Shown here: piece by piece, positions 47,708 to 59,200 of the stretch
Numbering within the stretch: the first letter of the stretch is position 1
How the letters are laid out: every line of letters starts with the position of its first letter
Assembly: GCA_040387475.1 (NCBI GenBank)
Contig: JAZKDT010000019.1
Coordinates: forward strand, 62,001 to 126,000
Direction of reading: 5' to 3'
From: UBA4416 sp040387475
GTDB lineage: Bacteria > Bacteroidota > Bacteroidia > B-17B0 > Aurantibacillaceae
DNA length: 64,000 bases
Notes under the pieces: generated by a model
Database searches by the model: none
What the model was told of the DNA's origin: nothing
What the model saw: the letters and a program-made list of their open reading frames with translations, nothing else
Program-made: the position numbers and the translations under genes

Positions 47708-49720
47708 ATGAAGTTTTTTTTGCTGTTTTTTGCTTTTTTAATTCTATTTCCTTTCAATGATTACGGTCAGGATGAAAAATTTACATTGAGAAAAATAAAT
47801 GAACTCAAATATGTATACTTTAATTCTAAATCAGATACAGCCAAGCTAAACTCGTTAACTTTGCTTGTTAATGCTTATTACGACTTAAGTGATTTCACAA
47901 ATACACTCTTATACAATCATCAGTTAAAACTGCTTTCAGAAAAAATGAAGCTGTCAAATACACCGGCTATTGAATTCGCCGGTAAGAAAGCCGAAGCTGC
48001 ATATTTTAATCATATTGGAAACGTATTTAAAAAGCAAAGCAACTATTTACAGGCAAATGCTAATTTTTTTCGGTCGTATAATTTATATATGGCTGTTAAA
48101 GATAAAAGCAATGCAGGAGTGGTCCTCTCTAATATATCCGCTACTTTTTCAGGCATAGGTAATTACAAAGAGTCACTGGAATATAATTTTAAAGCGCTGA
48201 ATATTCAGGAGCAATTGGGCGATAAAAAACACGTGGCAATTGAGTTGAATAATATTGGCGCCCTATATAGCGATATTGGTGATCACACAAAGGCACTTAT
48301 ATATTTCGTTAAAGCAAAAGACATAAGTGAAAAAATAGGCGATGACGGATCAACAGCCGTTTTTATCGGGAATATTGCTCACCACTATAAATTCTTGTGT
48401 GATTCGGCTTCTGATGCAGGAAACACAAAGTTATCGCTTCAATATCAGGATACAGCTTTATATTATTTCCAAAACGCAATCGGGCTCTCAGAAAAAGTTT
48501 CAGACAAGGATAACATCGCGGCCTGTCTCGAAAATATTGGAATCATTTATTCAAATGTTGAGAACTATCAAGGAAGTCTCCCTTATTTATTGCGGGCATT
48601 GGAATTGTATAAGGAACAGGATTTAAATGCAGAACAATCGTTTTGCCTGACACTTTTAGGCCAATCCTATTCTCATACCGGACAAAATAAATTAGCCGAA
48701 CTTTGCTATGCCCAAGCCCTCGACATCGCTAAAAAAACACGCTCTCATTATTTTTTAATGAATGCTTACCAGGGCGCAAGCGAGTTTTATCAACTTACCG
48801 GTCGCCATCAGGAAGCACTTGGGTATTATAAAAATTATGTGTTGTTCAGGGATAGTATGTTTAATAAAGAGAACAGTAATTCACTTACGCGTACCGAAAT
48901 GAATTACGAATTCGATAAAAAACAGGCAGCTATAAAATTTGAGAATGATAGGATCGTTTACAAGCTTGAATCTGAAAATAAGTTGCAAAAGCAATGGCGT
49001 ATATTTTTCATACTTGTGATTCTTTTGGCATGTGTAGGTTTGTTTTTTATGAAGCGGGCTTTCGACAATAAAAATAAGCTTGCAAAAATCCTTGCTGAGG
49101 AAGATAAACGAAAAGAGGTTCTTTTACAGGAAGTTCATCACCGGATCAATAATAATCTCCAGATCATTTCAAGCTTATTAACCTTGCAGGCGAATAGTGC
49201 TGATAATGATCAACTGTCTGAGTATTTAATGCAAAGTCAGAATCGTATTCAGTCCCTTTCAGCATTACACGAACTGTTATATGATACAAATTCTCCACTT
49301 GAAATAAAAATGACAGATTATCTTGAAAAAATATTGGATTTTCATAGGGAAGTGGCTAAAACATTAGCTGAAAATATAACTATTCAAACGGAAGTAGAAG
49401 ATGTAAAATTCCCCACAAAATTGGCGGTACCGTTGGCACTTATTATAAATGAGTTGGTTACCAATTCATTAAAATATGCCTTTAAAGGCTTACCATCAGG
49501 AATCATAAAAGTTACATTGGGTAAAAATGCAACTGACAATAACTGGTTTATTTCCATAGCAGATAATGGAAAAGGTATGCCACCCGAAAGTCAAAAAAGA
49601 AAAGACAGTTTGGGACTTAAATTGGTAGGAATTATGACCAGGCAAATTGGTGGCACATTGATCTCAAAAAACGAAAACGGAGCGTTTTTTAATGTTATAT
49701 TTAATGGCCCAAAAATATAA
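47708..49720 (+). CDS. Sensor histidine kinase with TPR sensor region (HisKA_2)
   Basis: A 670-residue membrane kinase. A signal peptide or first helix (LLFFAFLILFPFND) precedes five to seven TPR repeats over about residues 60-400 (SNISATFSGIGNYKESLEY, LNNIGALYSDIGDHTKALIY). A membrane helix is near residue 440 (RIFFILVILLACVGLFFMK). The HisKA_2 phosphoacceptor region is EVHHRINNNLQ, with His477 (or 478) as acceptor, and the ATPase domain has the N box (INELVTNSLKYAF) and G box (ADNGKGMP). It sits 6 bp before a LytTR response regulator, its obvious partner. Confidence 0.92.
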   Translation: MKFFLLFFAFLILFPFNDYGQDEKFTLRKINELKYVYFNSKSDTAKLNSLTLLVNAYYDLSDFTNTLLYNHQLKLLSEKMKLSNTPAIEFAGKKAEAAYFNHIGNVFKKQSNYLQANANFFRSYNLYMAVKDKSNAGVVLSNISATFSGIGNYKESLEYNFKALNIQEQLGDKKHVAIELNNIGALYSDIGDHTKALIYFVKAKDISEKIGDDGSTAVFIGNIAHHYKFLCDSASDAGNTKLSLQYQDTALYYFQNAIGLSEKVSDKDNIAACLENIGIIYSNVENYQGSLPYLLRALELYKEQDLNAEQSFCLTLLGQSYSHTGQNKLAELCYAQALDIAKKTRSHYFLMNAYQGASEFYQLTGRHQEALGYYKNYVLFRDSMFNKENSNSLTRTEMNYEFDKKQAAIKFENDRIVYKLESENKLQKQWRIFFILVILLACVGLFFMKRAFDNKNKLAKILAEEDKRKEVLLQEVHHRINNNLQIISSLLTLQANSADNDQLSEYLMQSQNRIQSLSALHELLYDTNSPLEIKMTDYLEKILDFHREVAKTLAENITIQTEVEDVKFPTKLAVPLALIINELVTNSLKYAFKGLPSGIIKVTLGKNATDNNWFISIADNGKGMPPESQKRKDSLGLKLVGIMTRQIGGTLISKNENGAFFNVIFNGPKI

Positions 49721-49726
49721 TGTTCC

Positions 49727-50428
49727 ATGATTCCTTTGTCCCATTTTTTGATCGTTGAAGACGAATTATTAATTGCAGAAACTATTTCTCAATTTCTCGA
49801 AAAAGAAGGTTGCGAAAAAATAAAGATTGTAGATTCTGTTGAAGACGCCTTGTCATTTATCGAATCAAATAAAGTGGATTTTGTCCTAACCGATATTGCT
49901 CTCGGGAAAGAAAGAAATGGAATTGATTTGGGCAATTTGCTAAATACCAAATATCATATTCCGTTTATATATATTACCTCTCATGCCGATAAGGCAATGA
50001 TTGATAAAGCCAAGCATACCCGCCCCAGCGCTTACATTGTAAAGCCATTTAAAAAGGAGGATCTTTTAATAGCTATTGAACTTGGTCTCTATAACACAAA
50101 TCATCAGCCCTTAAAAAGCGAAGGTGATGAAGAGTTAATTATTAAAGATGGAAGAGCATTAGTGAGGTTATATCATACAAACATATTGTGGCTCGAGGCA
50201 GACGGTAATTACACCACCATTTTTTTAAAAGATAATGAAAGACGTGTAGTAAGAATAACATTGTCGGAACTGGAAGAACAACTCGTTGCCAATTTTACAA
50301 GGATTCATAAATCATATATTGTTAATAGAAAGCATGTTACTGAAATGCGTTCTGGTTCATTAATTATTAACGGGATGGAATTGCCTGTGGGTAGAACCTA
50401 TCAGTCCAATCTCGACATATTCAAATAA
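49727..50428 (+). CDS. LytTR-family DNA-binding response regulator
   Basis: A 233-residue regulator. The receiver domain has the acidic pair Glu11-Asp12, phospho-acceptor Asp56 (FVLTDIALG), Thr in YITSHAD and Lys in YIVKPF. The C-terminal LytTR DNA-binding domain starts about residue 130: LWLEADGNYTTIFL, then FTRIHKSYIVN and LPVGRTYQ. It partners the upstream TPR kinase. The next genes in the same direction encode a small secreted protein and a huge SprB-repeat adhesin, so control of surface-protein genes is a reasonable guess, not shown. Confidence 0.93.
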   Translation: MIPLSHFLIVEDELLIAETISQFLEKEGCEKIKIVDSVEDALSFIESNKVDFVLTDIALGKERNGIDLGNLLNTKYHIPFIYITSHADKAMIDKAKHTRPSAYIVKPFKKEDLLIAIELGLYNTNHQPLKSEGDEELIIKDGRALVRLYHTNILWLEADGNYTTIFLKDNERRVVRITLSELEEQLVANFTRIHKSYIVNRKHVTEMRSGSLIINGMELPVGRTYQSNLDIFK

Positions 50429-50550
50429 CTTCTTGTTAGTTCATTAACTAATTAAGGTGTTGAAGTAGTTCACATACATTAATGCGCTGTTCATCACATT
50501 TTTTTTCGAAAATTGAATATTTACGTCATTTTTGCGCAAAATACTTAACT

Positions 50551-50841
50551 ATGAGAAAATACAACTTAGCCATTTTAGTCTTTATGACTTTTTGTTCTGT
50601 AGTGAAGTCCCAGGTTCACACGGAATCAAAGGATGTTGCTAAAAACGAAAAAATTCAGGATTCTCCACTTGTTTTCGAGAGTGTGGAAGAAAAAAATCTT
50701 CAAATCGAGAAAATTCAGAAACAAATTGATTTGAGGATCTCTTTAGGAAAAACGCAAGAGGAATTAGCTTCGCGTTATGCTGAATTAAAAAAAGCAAAAA
50801 ATGGTTTAATAATCTCTAAAACAAATACGAATGAAAAATAA
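50551..50841 (+). CDS. Small secreted protein, unknown
   Basis: A 96-residue protein from ATG 50551; the longer upstream frame (from 50482) lacks a reason to be used. Signal peptide (YNLAILVFMTFCSVVKSQV), then a charged, mostly helical segment (EKIQKQIDLRISLGKTQEEL). The stop overlaps the start of the giant SprB-repeat gene by 11 bp, indicating co-translation. Function unknown; perhaps an accessory to the adhesin. Confidence 0.65.
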   Translation: MRKYNLAILVFMTFCSVVKSQVHTESKDVAKNEKIQDSPLVFESVEEKNLQIEKIQKQIDLRISLGKTQEELASRYAELKKAKNGLIISKTNTNEK

Positions 50842-53800
50842 ATTTTACTTACAAAAAACACTTTGCTTATTGGTGATGTTGGTTTTCGGCATTAAAGGAT
50901 TTTCTCAATTTTCGGGAGCGTTTGCACCGGCTAACTGGAATTTTAATACAACAACGGCAGGCGGCGATGGTTCGGTGAATACTTCCGGAGCACCATCATA
51001 CATTATTTTAAATGGAAGTGATAACGGCGTCGGCGGAGGTTACGAACAATATAGTATCACTATACCCGCTGAAGGTAAAATCAGCTTTAACTACAGTCAC
51101 TCAAATTTTGATATCGACGATGCCCAATACGTGATTAATAGCTCTGTTACAAATATAACGACTTCCGGCAGTGGTTCATTAGCAAACATCATAGTACATA
51201 CGGGTGATGTGTTCAGTTTCCGAGTATCTAATTATGATAACTGCTGTGGACGAGGTGTTTTGACTATTTCTAATTTTTCCGTGACACCACAAGGATCTGC
51301 TTTAAATTTTGATGGAGCAAATGATTATGTGTCTATTGGTACAGTAATTCCCTTAAATTCATCATATACGAAAGAAGCCTGGGTTTATGCCAATGCCTCA
51401 GGTTCCAATAATATCATCAGCTCCGGTTCGGCAGCATTTTGGTTAGCCGGTGGAAAATTAAGTGCCTTTAACAATGGCGGAGCTGTACTTTCAGATCCCG
51501 CCGCTTTCCCTCTTAATCAATGGGTGCATGTGGCAGTTACCTTTAATGCCACTAATTCTTCGTTCAAGTTATATAAAAATGGCGTTCTCGTAAATTCCAC
51601 AACAACAACTTCAGGATATACAAATGATGCGATTGCTATAGGGCAATACGGCCCAAGTGCTGCAAACTTTTTCCAGGGATCTATCGATGAAGTTCGTATC
51701 TGGAACGTTGCCCGTACGCAATGTGAAATAAACACTTTTAAAAATAGCGAAATACCCACTACGGCAGCCGGTTTGTTAGCAAATTATCATTTTAATCAGG
51801 GATATGCTAGCGATAATAATACGACTGTCACTTCACTCACGGATGTTTCCGGAAATTCTAATACCGGTACTGTAACTAACTTTGCATTAACGGGCGCAAC
51901 TTCTAACTGGATTTCACCAGGCGCCATCGTAAACAATTTTTCTACGCCTTTAACACTTCCTTCATCCATATTAACCACTACAAATGTTTCCTGTAATGGA
52001 GGAGCGAATGCCACAGTTTTAGCAACTACTACGGGAGGCACATCTTCTTATTCATATGTATGGTCAACGGGTGCTACAACATCATTCATAACAAATGTTG
52101 CTGCGGGAACATATACGGCAACTGTAACAGATGCTGCCAGCTGCACGTTTACCACTACAGCAACTATTACTCAGCCTTCAGCTTTGGTAACCACAACGGC
52201 GGTTACTAATATAGCTTGTAATGGAGGCTCGAACGGTGTAGCTTCAATTACAGCTTCGGGCGGTACTACTGGCTACACTTACTTATGGTCCAACGGCGCA
52301 ACAACTTCCGCTATTACTGGTTTATTAGCAGGTGCTTATTCTGCAACTGTAACCGATGCAAATTCTTGTACAGATATTAAAGTGGCAACGGTTACTCAAC
52401 CTTCAGCTATTATTACATCAACCGCCATGACATCTCCTTTATGCAATGGATCAAATGGAAGTGCTACAGTCACAGCAAGTGGTGGGACAGGAGCTTATAG
52501 TTATACTTGGTCATCAGGACCTACTACTTCTGTTGAGCCAACATTATTGGCCGGAACATATACTGTAAAAGTAACAGATGCCAATAATTGTTCGAAGACA
52601 TCATCAGTAACCATAACACAGCCTTCAGCTGTAAGTACTTCCACCGGTTATACTACTGTGTTTTGTAACGGAGACGCAACAGGAAGCGCCACCGTTATTG
52701 CTAGCGGCGGAACATCTCCATATACCTATACATGGTCTACCGGAGTAACAGCAGGGCCTATGACTGGTATATCTGCAATTACAGGTTTAACTGCAGGATC
52801 TTATACAGTTAGGGCTACAGATGCAAACGGCTGTGCCAGTAATACAAGAACGATCAATATTTCTCAGCCTGCAGCTATAGTCACCACAACTTCCATCACA
52901 AATCCTGTATGTAACGGAGGTCTGGGAAGTGCTACCATTACGGCCAGTGGGGGCGTTGGAAGTTATTCCTATTTGTGGTCATCTTCCCCAACTACCTCAG
53001 TTGAGCCAACCTTATCTGCTGGAACATATACCGTTAGGGTAACAGATGCTAATAACTGCTCAAGGACAAATACGGTCACAATTACAAATCCACCAGCGAT
53101 AGTAACATCAACCGCAGTAACTAACGTGGCTTGTAATGGTGGTTCTAATGGAGTAGCTTCAATTACAGCTTCAGGCGGGGCAGGTGGTTATACTTATTTA
53201 TGGTCCAATGGCGGAACAACTTCTGCTATCACAGGTTTATTAGCTGGTGCTTATACAGCAACCGTAACGGATGCCAACTCTTGTACAAGTATTAAAGCTG
53301 CAACAGTTACTCAGCCCTCAGCTTTAGCAACTGCAACAGCAGTTACTAACGTGTCTTGTAATAGTGGCTCCAACGGTGTGGCAAGTATTACTGCTTCAGG
53401 TGGAACAACTTCTTATACTTATTTATGGTCNNNNNNNNNNNNNNNNNNNNNNNNNNNNNNNNNNNNNNNNNNNNNNNNNNNNNNNNNNNNNNNNNNNNNN
53501 NNNNNNNNNNNNNNNNNNNNNNNNNNNNNNGTGTGGCAAGTATTACTGCTTCAGGTGGAACAACTTCTTATACTTATTTATGGTCCAATGGCGGAACAAC
53601 TTCTGCTATCACAGGTTTATTAGCTGGTGCTTATACAGCAACCGTAACGGATGCCAACTCTTGTACAAGTATTAAAGCTGCAACAGTTACTCAGCCCTCA
53701 GCTTTAGCAACTGCAACAGCAGTTACTAACGTGTCTTGTAATAGTGGCTCCAACGGTGTGGCAAGTATTACTGCTTCAGGTGGAACAACTTCTTATACTT

Positions 53801-56034
53801 ATTTATGGTCAAATGGTGGAACGACTTCAGCTATCACTGGTTTATTAGCTGGCGTTTACACAGCAACGGTAACAGATGCTAATTCTTGTACAAGTATTAA
53901 AGCTGCAACAGTTACTCAGCCCTCAGCGTTGGTAACCACAACAGCAGTTACTAATGTTGCTTGTAATGGTGGTTCTAATGGTGTGGCAAGTATTAATGCT
54001 TCAGGTGGAACAACTTCTTATACCTATTTATGGTCAAATGGTGGAACAACTTCTGCTATCACTGGTTTATTAGCTGGCGTTTACACAGCAACGGTAACAG
54101 ATGCCAATTCTTGTACAAGTATTAAAGCTGCAACAGTTACTCAGCCGTCATCTATAGCATCAACAATCACATCAACTAATACGGGATGCGCAATCAATAG
54201 TGGTGCTGCTTCGGTTGTTGCGTCAGGCGGAACGGGAGTTTATACATACTCATGGTCACCAAGTGGAGGAACAGGAGCAACGGCAACTTCACTCGGTATT
54301 GGAACGTATAGCTGTTTAATTAAAGACGCAAATTTGTGTGCCTTAACAAAAACAATTTCTATCACCACTTCAGGAGCACCAACTGCAACTGTTACTTCTG
54401 TATCACATGTGACTTGTAATTCACTTTGTAATGGAACTGCATCAGTATCTGCAAGCGGTGGATCGGCACCTTATACTTACCTATGGTCTAATGGAAATGC
54501 AATTGTAAATGCAACGGGCCTTTGTGCTGGCGTATACAATTGTACAGTAACAGGTAATAATGGCTGTGCAGTGGTTGTAACCGCAACAATTACTGAACCA
54601 ACAATATTAGTTGCAAATTCAACGTCTTCTTCTATTCTATGTAATGGAGGCATGAGTACAGTAAATGTAACTGCAACGGGTGGAACTCCTTCTTATTTAG
54701 GACTCGGAACATTTACGGCACTAGCAGGAACTCATACGTACACAGTAACAGATGCTAACGGCTGCTCCGCAACCACTTCGGTTTCTATTTCGGAACCGAT
54801 CATTTTGGGTGCCAATGCAACAGCTACTCCTATTCTTTGTAATGGTGGTATGAGTACAATAAATGTAACTGCAACTGATGGAACACCTTCTTATTCAGGT
54901 GTCGGAACGTTCACGGCAATGGCAGGTGTACAAAGCTTTACAGTTACAGATGCGAACGGATGTTCGGCAACAACTTCGATTTCTATTTCAGAACCATCAG
55001 TTTTAGTTGCTAACGCAACAGCATCTTCAATTATTTGCAACGGTGGTATCAGTACAATAAATGTAACTGCAAATGGAGGTATCACTTATTATACAGGTGT
55101 CGGAACGTTTACTGCCCTGGCTGGAACTCAAACGTATACAGTAACAGATGCTAACGGTTGTACTGCAACTACTTCAGTTTCTATTACAGAACCGGCAGTA
55201 ATTACCAGCGCGCAATCTTTCACCTTATGTCAGGGACAATTTGTAACAGTAGCCACAAGTACTTATTCTGCAGCAGGTACGTTTACTGATGTTATTGCAT
55301 CCCTGATAAATGGTTGCGATAGTACGATCACTACGGATATTATGATCAATATTTTACCAACGGTTTCCGTGAACAACGGCACAATTTGCGCCGGGCAGTC
55401 TTTCACAATGACACCAAATGGTGCTGTAACATATACTTACTCAAACGGAAGCGATGTTGCAGTGCCAACAGTGGATGCTACTTATACTGTAACCGGAACA
55501 GATGCAAATGGTTGTGAGAACACTGCTACATCATCAGTAACAGTTAACACGCTTCCTATTTTAATGGTGAGTACTACTAATACATTAATGTGTTCTGGTG
55601 AAACAGCGACCTTATCCGTTACAGGCGCAACTTCGTATACATGGAGTACAACTGAAACCACGGCAGATATCGCTGTATCGCCAACCACTCAAACTACTTA
55701 TACAGTTGACGGTACAGATGGAAACGGATGCTCAAATGTTACGACGTTTACACAGGACGTTAGTCTTTGTACAGGTATTGCACAAGCGTCAAACGCATCA
55801 GCGGTAATGCTGAGTGTTTATCCTAATCCAAATCACGGTTCATTTACCGTTAAATCTGATATTGACATGGAGCTTCAAGTAATAAATGCATTAGGGCAAG
55901 TGATTCAGGTTATACAACTAAATTTCTCTAATGATCATCAAGTAATGGTTGACGTTGTGGAGAATGGAATTTATTTCATAACTGGTCAAACCACTCATCT
56001 ATCTGTAAAACAAAAAGTGATTGTAACTCAATAA
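50831..56034 (+). CDS. Giant T9SS surface adhesin with LamG domain and SprB repeats (interrupted by gap)
   Basis: Surface protein with at least ~1700 residues. Signal peptide (YLQKTLCLLVMLVFGIKGF), an N-terminal beta domain, then a LamG/concanavalin-like domain (about residues 157-330, LNFDGANDYVSIG...SIDEVRIWNV). From about residue 376, at least 14 SprB-type repeats of ~72-75 residues follow (core: C-N-G-G, ASGGTTSYTYLWSNG, AGTYTATVTDANSC). Two or three Ig/PKD-like modules and a C-terminal T9SS sorting domain (VYPNPNHGSFTV, then KQKVIVTQ) follow. SprB of Flavobacterium johnsoniae is a gliding adhesin with such repeats. A 100-N gap (53431-53530) breaks the frame because its true length is not 100; the protein is likely intact in the cell. 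Confidence 0.85.
53100..54150 (+). repeat. Near-identical 225-bp tandem repeats in the adhesin gene
   Basis: Units of exactly 225 bp (75 codons): the word tggtc recurs at 53201 and 53426 before the gap, and at 53581, 53806 and 54031 after it. Pre- and post-gap sequences are identical over long stretches, pointing to recent tandem duplication and explaining the collapsed gap. Confidence 0.9.
53431..53530. other. Assembly gap, 100 N (placeholder length)
   Basis: A standard 100-N scaffold gap inside the tandem repeats. The 225-bp period predicts a real gap of 170 bp plus any multiple of 225; 170 restores the reading frame, whereas 100 does not. Confidence 0.95.
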
Positions 56035-56056
56035 ATTAAACAACAACGGTTCCCGT

Positions 56057-56089
56057 AAAAAGGCTACTTCATTTCGAAGTAGCCTTTTT
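56057..56089 (+). terminator. Strong rho-independent terminator after the adhesin
   Basis: AAAAAGGCTACTTC-ATTTC-GAAGTAGCCTTTTT: nine GC-containing pairs plus A-T extension, five-base loop, T tract. About 20 bp after the stop at 56034. Confidence 0.9.
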
Positions 56090-56269
56090 ATTTTTTTAGA
56101 CAATTGATAGAAAAATTATTTGTACGACTATATCGTTAGTTGACAAATCTTAAGTGCATTTTTTTGTAACATGTTTCCATGTCGTTCATATACTTTAAAT
56201 GACTGTTTGTCCCACAATTTTTATAAAATGGTAGAAATTCTGTAGCATTGACGAAAAAATTAAACAAAC

Positions 56270-59200
56270 ATGAAAAAACAATTACTATTTCTTTTTTTAA
56301 TACTTCTGGTAAGTATTCAATCTCAATCGCAAACAGGCGAAGCCCTCAATTTTGATGGGTCAAATGATCAGGTGATTATTTCTAACTCCATCAGTTCAGT
56401 TTTAGATCCGTTGAATACGATCACAGTCGAGGCCTGGGTTAACTCATCCAACACGCTTTTTAACGGCGTAATTGTTGGAAATTATTATACATCGTCCACT
56501 GGCATGCAATTTTTATTGAGAAGAGATGGTGACAGCTATTCGTTTTGGGTTGATGATGGGAATGGATTTGAAATGGTAGGTTCCGCAGCGGGCTCTGTGA
56601 TCACCAACACATGGCAACACCTTGCAGGTGTTTGGGACGGTTCTTCGCTTTACTTATATATTGATGGTGTTCTAGTGGGCACAACTACAGGAGTAAACGG
56701 ACCTAGTTTTGCAAGCAGTTCCAATCCTGTTGTGATTGGAAGAAATTTTTATCCCGAACCTTTCGGTGGAAGTATTGATGAAGTAAGAATCTGGTCCAAA
56801 GCACTTACCCAGTGTGATATTATATCCTACAAAAATTGTGAAGTTTCCGGTTCAGCAACCGGGCTAATAGCGAATTATCATTTTAATCAGGGTATTAACG
56901 CTTCCAACAATTCAGGAGTTACGAGTTTAACGGATGATTCAGGTAATTCTAACACAGGAACATTATCTGGTTTCGCTTTAAACGGCGCAATGTCTAACTG
57001 GGTTGCTCCCGGGGCCGTAACTACCGGTAGTGTAACGCCTTCAACCTGTACTTTGGCTGCAGCTCTTAATTTCGACGGAGTTAATGATTATGTAATGAGC
57101 GGTTCAAACATCACTCATGGTAATCAATTTACTTATGAAGCTTGGATCAATCCAATGTCTGCCAATCAATGGGGCGGTATTATGACTACTTCATCTCTAT
57201 CGGGTGAACAGCAATGGGTGCAAATAGCGCTTAATAACGTTGGAGCTCTTAGAGCTGAAATCGTAGATGACGCGGGCAATAATAAATGGTATGACGGAAA
57301 CACGTCCTTAGTGGGAGCCTGGCACCATATAGCGGTAAGCTTTGATGGAACTAACTTGCTTTTTTATGTAGACGGCAATCTTGAAAACACCTCGGCGTTT
57401 AATAATGGCACTCTAGGTACAATGACTGTCAATTCTCAATTAAATATTGGTGCCGAAAGAAACCACAATGCTTTTTTTAATGGAGATATTGATGAGGTAC
57501 GTGTTTGGAATGTTGTTCGTACACAGTGTGACATCATTTCATATAAAGACTGTGAAATTCCAACAGCCGCTGCGGGTTTAGTTGCTAATTACCATTTTAA
57601 TCAGGGGGTTGCTTCCAATTCTAATCCAACGGCAATAAACCTGGCTGACGCTAGTGGTAATTTGAATACAGGCACTCTTGTTAATTTTGTTTTAGCAGGT
57701 ACTTCTTCTAACTGGGTTGCACCAGGTGCTGTCGCTTCAGGTTTTAGCGCACCAGTGGTTTGCGCATATGCGGCAGGTTTAAATTTTGATGGTACCAATG
57801 ATGTTGTTTCATTGCCCAACGGTTTACCATCAATGGCCGATATGACGATTGAAACATGGATCTATCCTGAATCGATCAGTAATTTCAACGTGATTCTTAA
57901 TAACAGTAATTGGTATAACGGTTTGGTTCATTTTCAATTACGGCCATCCGGCGAATTAGGCTTTGCAATAAACGGAAACAGCCCTGCAGATCAGAACACG
58001 ACCATGGTATTTACACCAAATCAATGGTATCACATTGCTGCAGTTTATTCATCAGCAAATCAATATTTAAAGTTTTACGTAAACGGGGTTTTAGTTGATA
58101 CTTATGCTTACACGACGGCCATTGCAACGGCAGCAAACGCGCAATTTGAAATTGGCGGTTGGGATGGTCAACGCTTTTTTGATGGAACAATGGATGAGTT
58201 CCGCATTTGGAATACAACCAGGTCTGAATGTGAGATCAATACCTTTATGAATTGCGAAATACCATCATCGGCTGCAGGTTTAGTAGTAAATTACCACTTT
58301 AACCAAGGTATAGATAATTTTACAAATCCATCGGTTACTTCATTAACCGATGCTTCCGGAAATTCTAATACAGGAACACTTCATAGTTTTGCATTAACAG
58401 GTTCAACATCAAACTGGATCGCTCCCGGCGCAGTTGCTAACGGATATTCCGTTAGTTTGGCTCCTCCTGTAGTAGGATCAACGGTTACAAATTCTGTTAT
58501 CTGTAATGGAAACTCAACTACCCTAATTGGTACAGGTGCTGTAACTTATACCTGGACAAATGGTGTGAGCGATGGCGCGGCATTTTCTCCAACAACAACA
58601 GAAACGTATACTGTAACAGGAATAGATGCCGTTGGTTGTACGAATACTGCTACTAATACCGTAGTCGTAAATACATTACCAACGATCTATGTAAACGGCG
58701 CTGCTATTTGCACAGGTCAATCATATACAATGACACCTTCAGGTGCTGATACTTACACGTTTTCTAATGGAAGTGATATAGTAATGCCAACGGCAGACGC
58801 AACTTATACAGTAACAGGAACAGATGCTAACGGTTGCGAGAACATGGCAATTGTGTCAGTAACCGTAAATGTTTTACCTACTATTACAGTAAACAGTGAC
58901 GCAATTTGTGCGGGGCAATCTTTTACAATGGTTCCTAACGGGGCAGTTACTTATGCTTACTCAAACGGAAGCAATGTGGCAATGCCAACAGCTGATGAAA
59001 CGTATACAATAACAGGTACAGATGTAAATGGTTGCGAAAACATGGCAATAGCATCTGTAACAGTTAATGCCTTGCCGGTTTTAATGGTGAGTACTACCAA
59101 TACATTAATGTGTTCTGGTGAAACAGCAACTTTATCCGTCACAGGTGCAACTTCTTATACGTGGAGCACAACTGAAACGACAGCTGACATAGCCGTGTCT

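Noticed and set aside
53364..53675. Short plus-strand frame spanning the 100-N gap
   Set aside because: It exists only because N codons bridge the gap in the wrong frame; the true frame is the adhesin.
53100..54150. 225-bp repeats as a CRISPR-like or satellite array
   Set aside because: They are coding, in frame, and encode SprB modules with no spacers between them.
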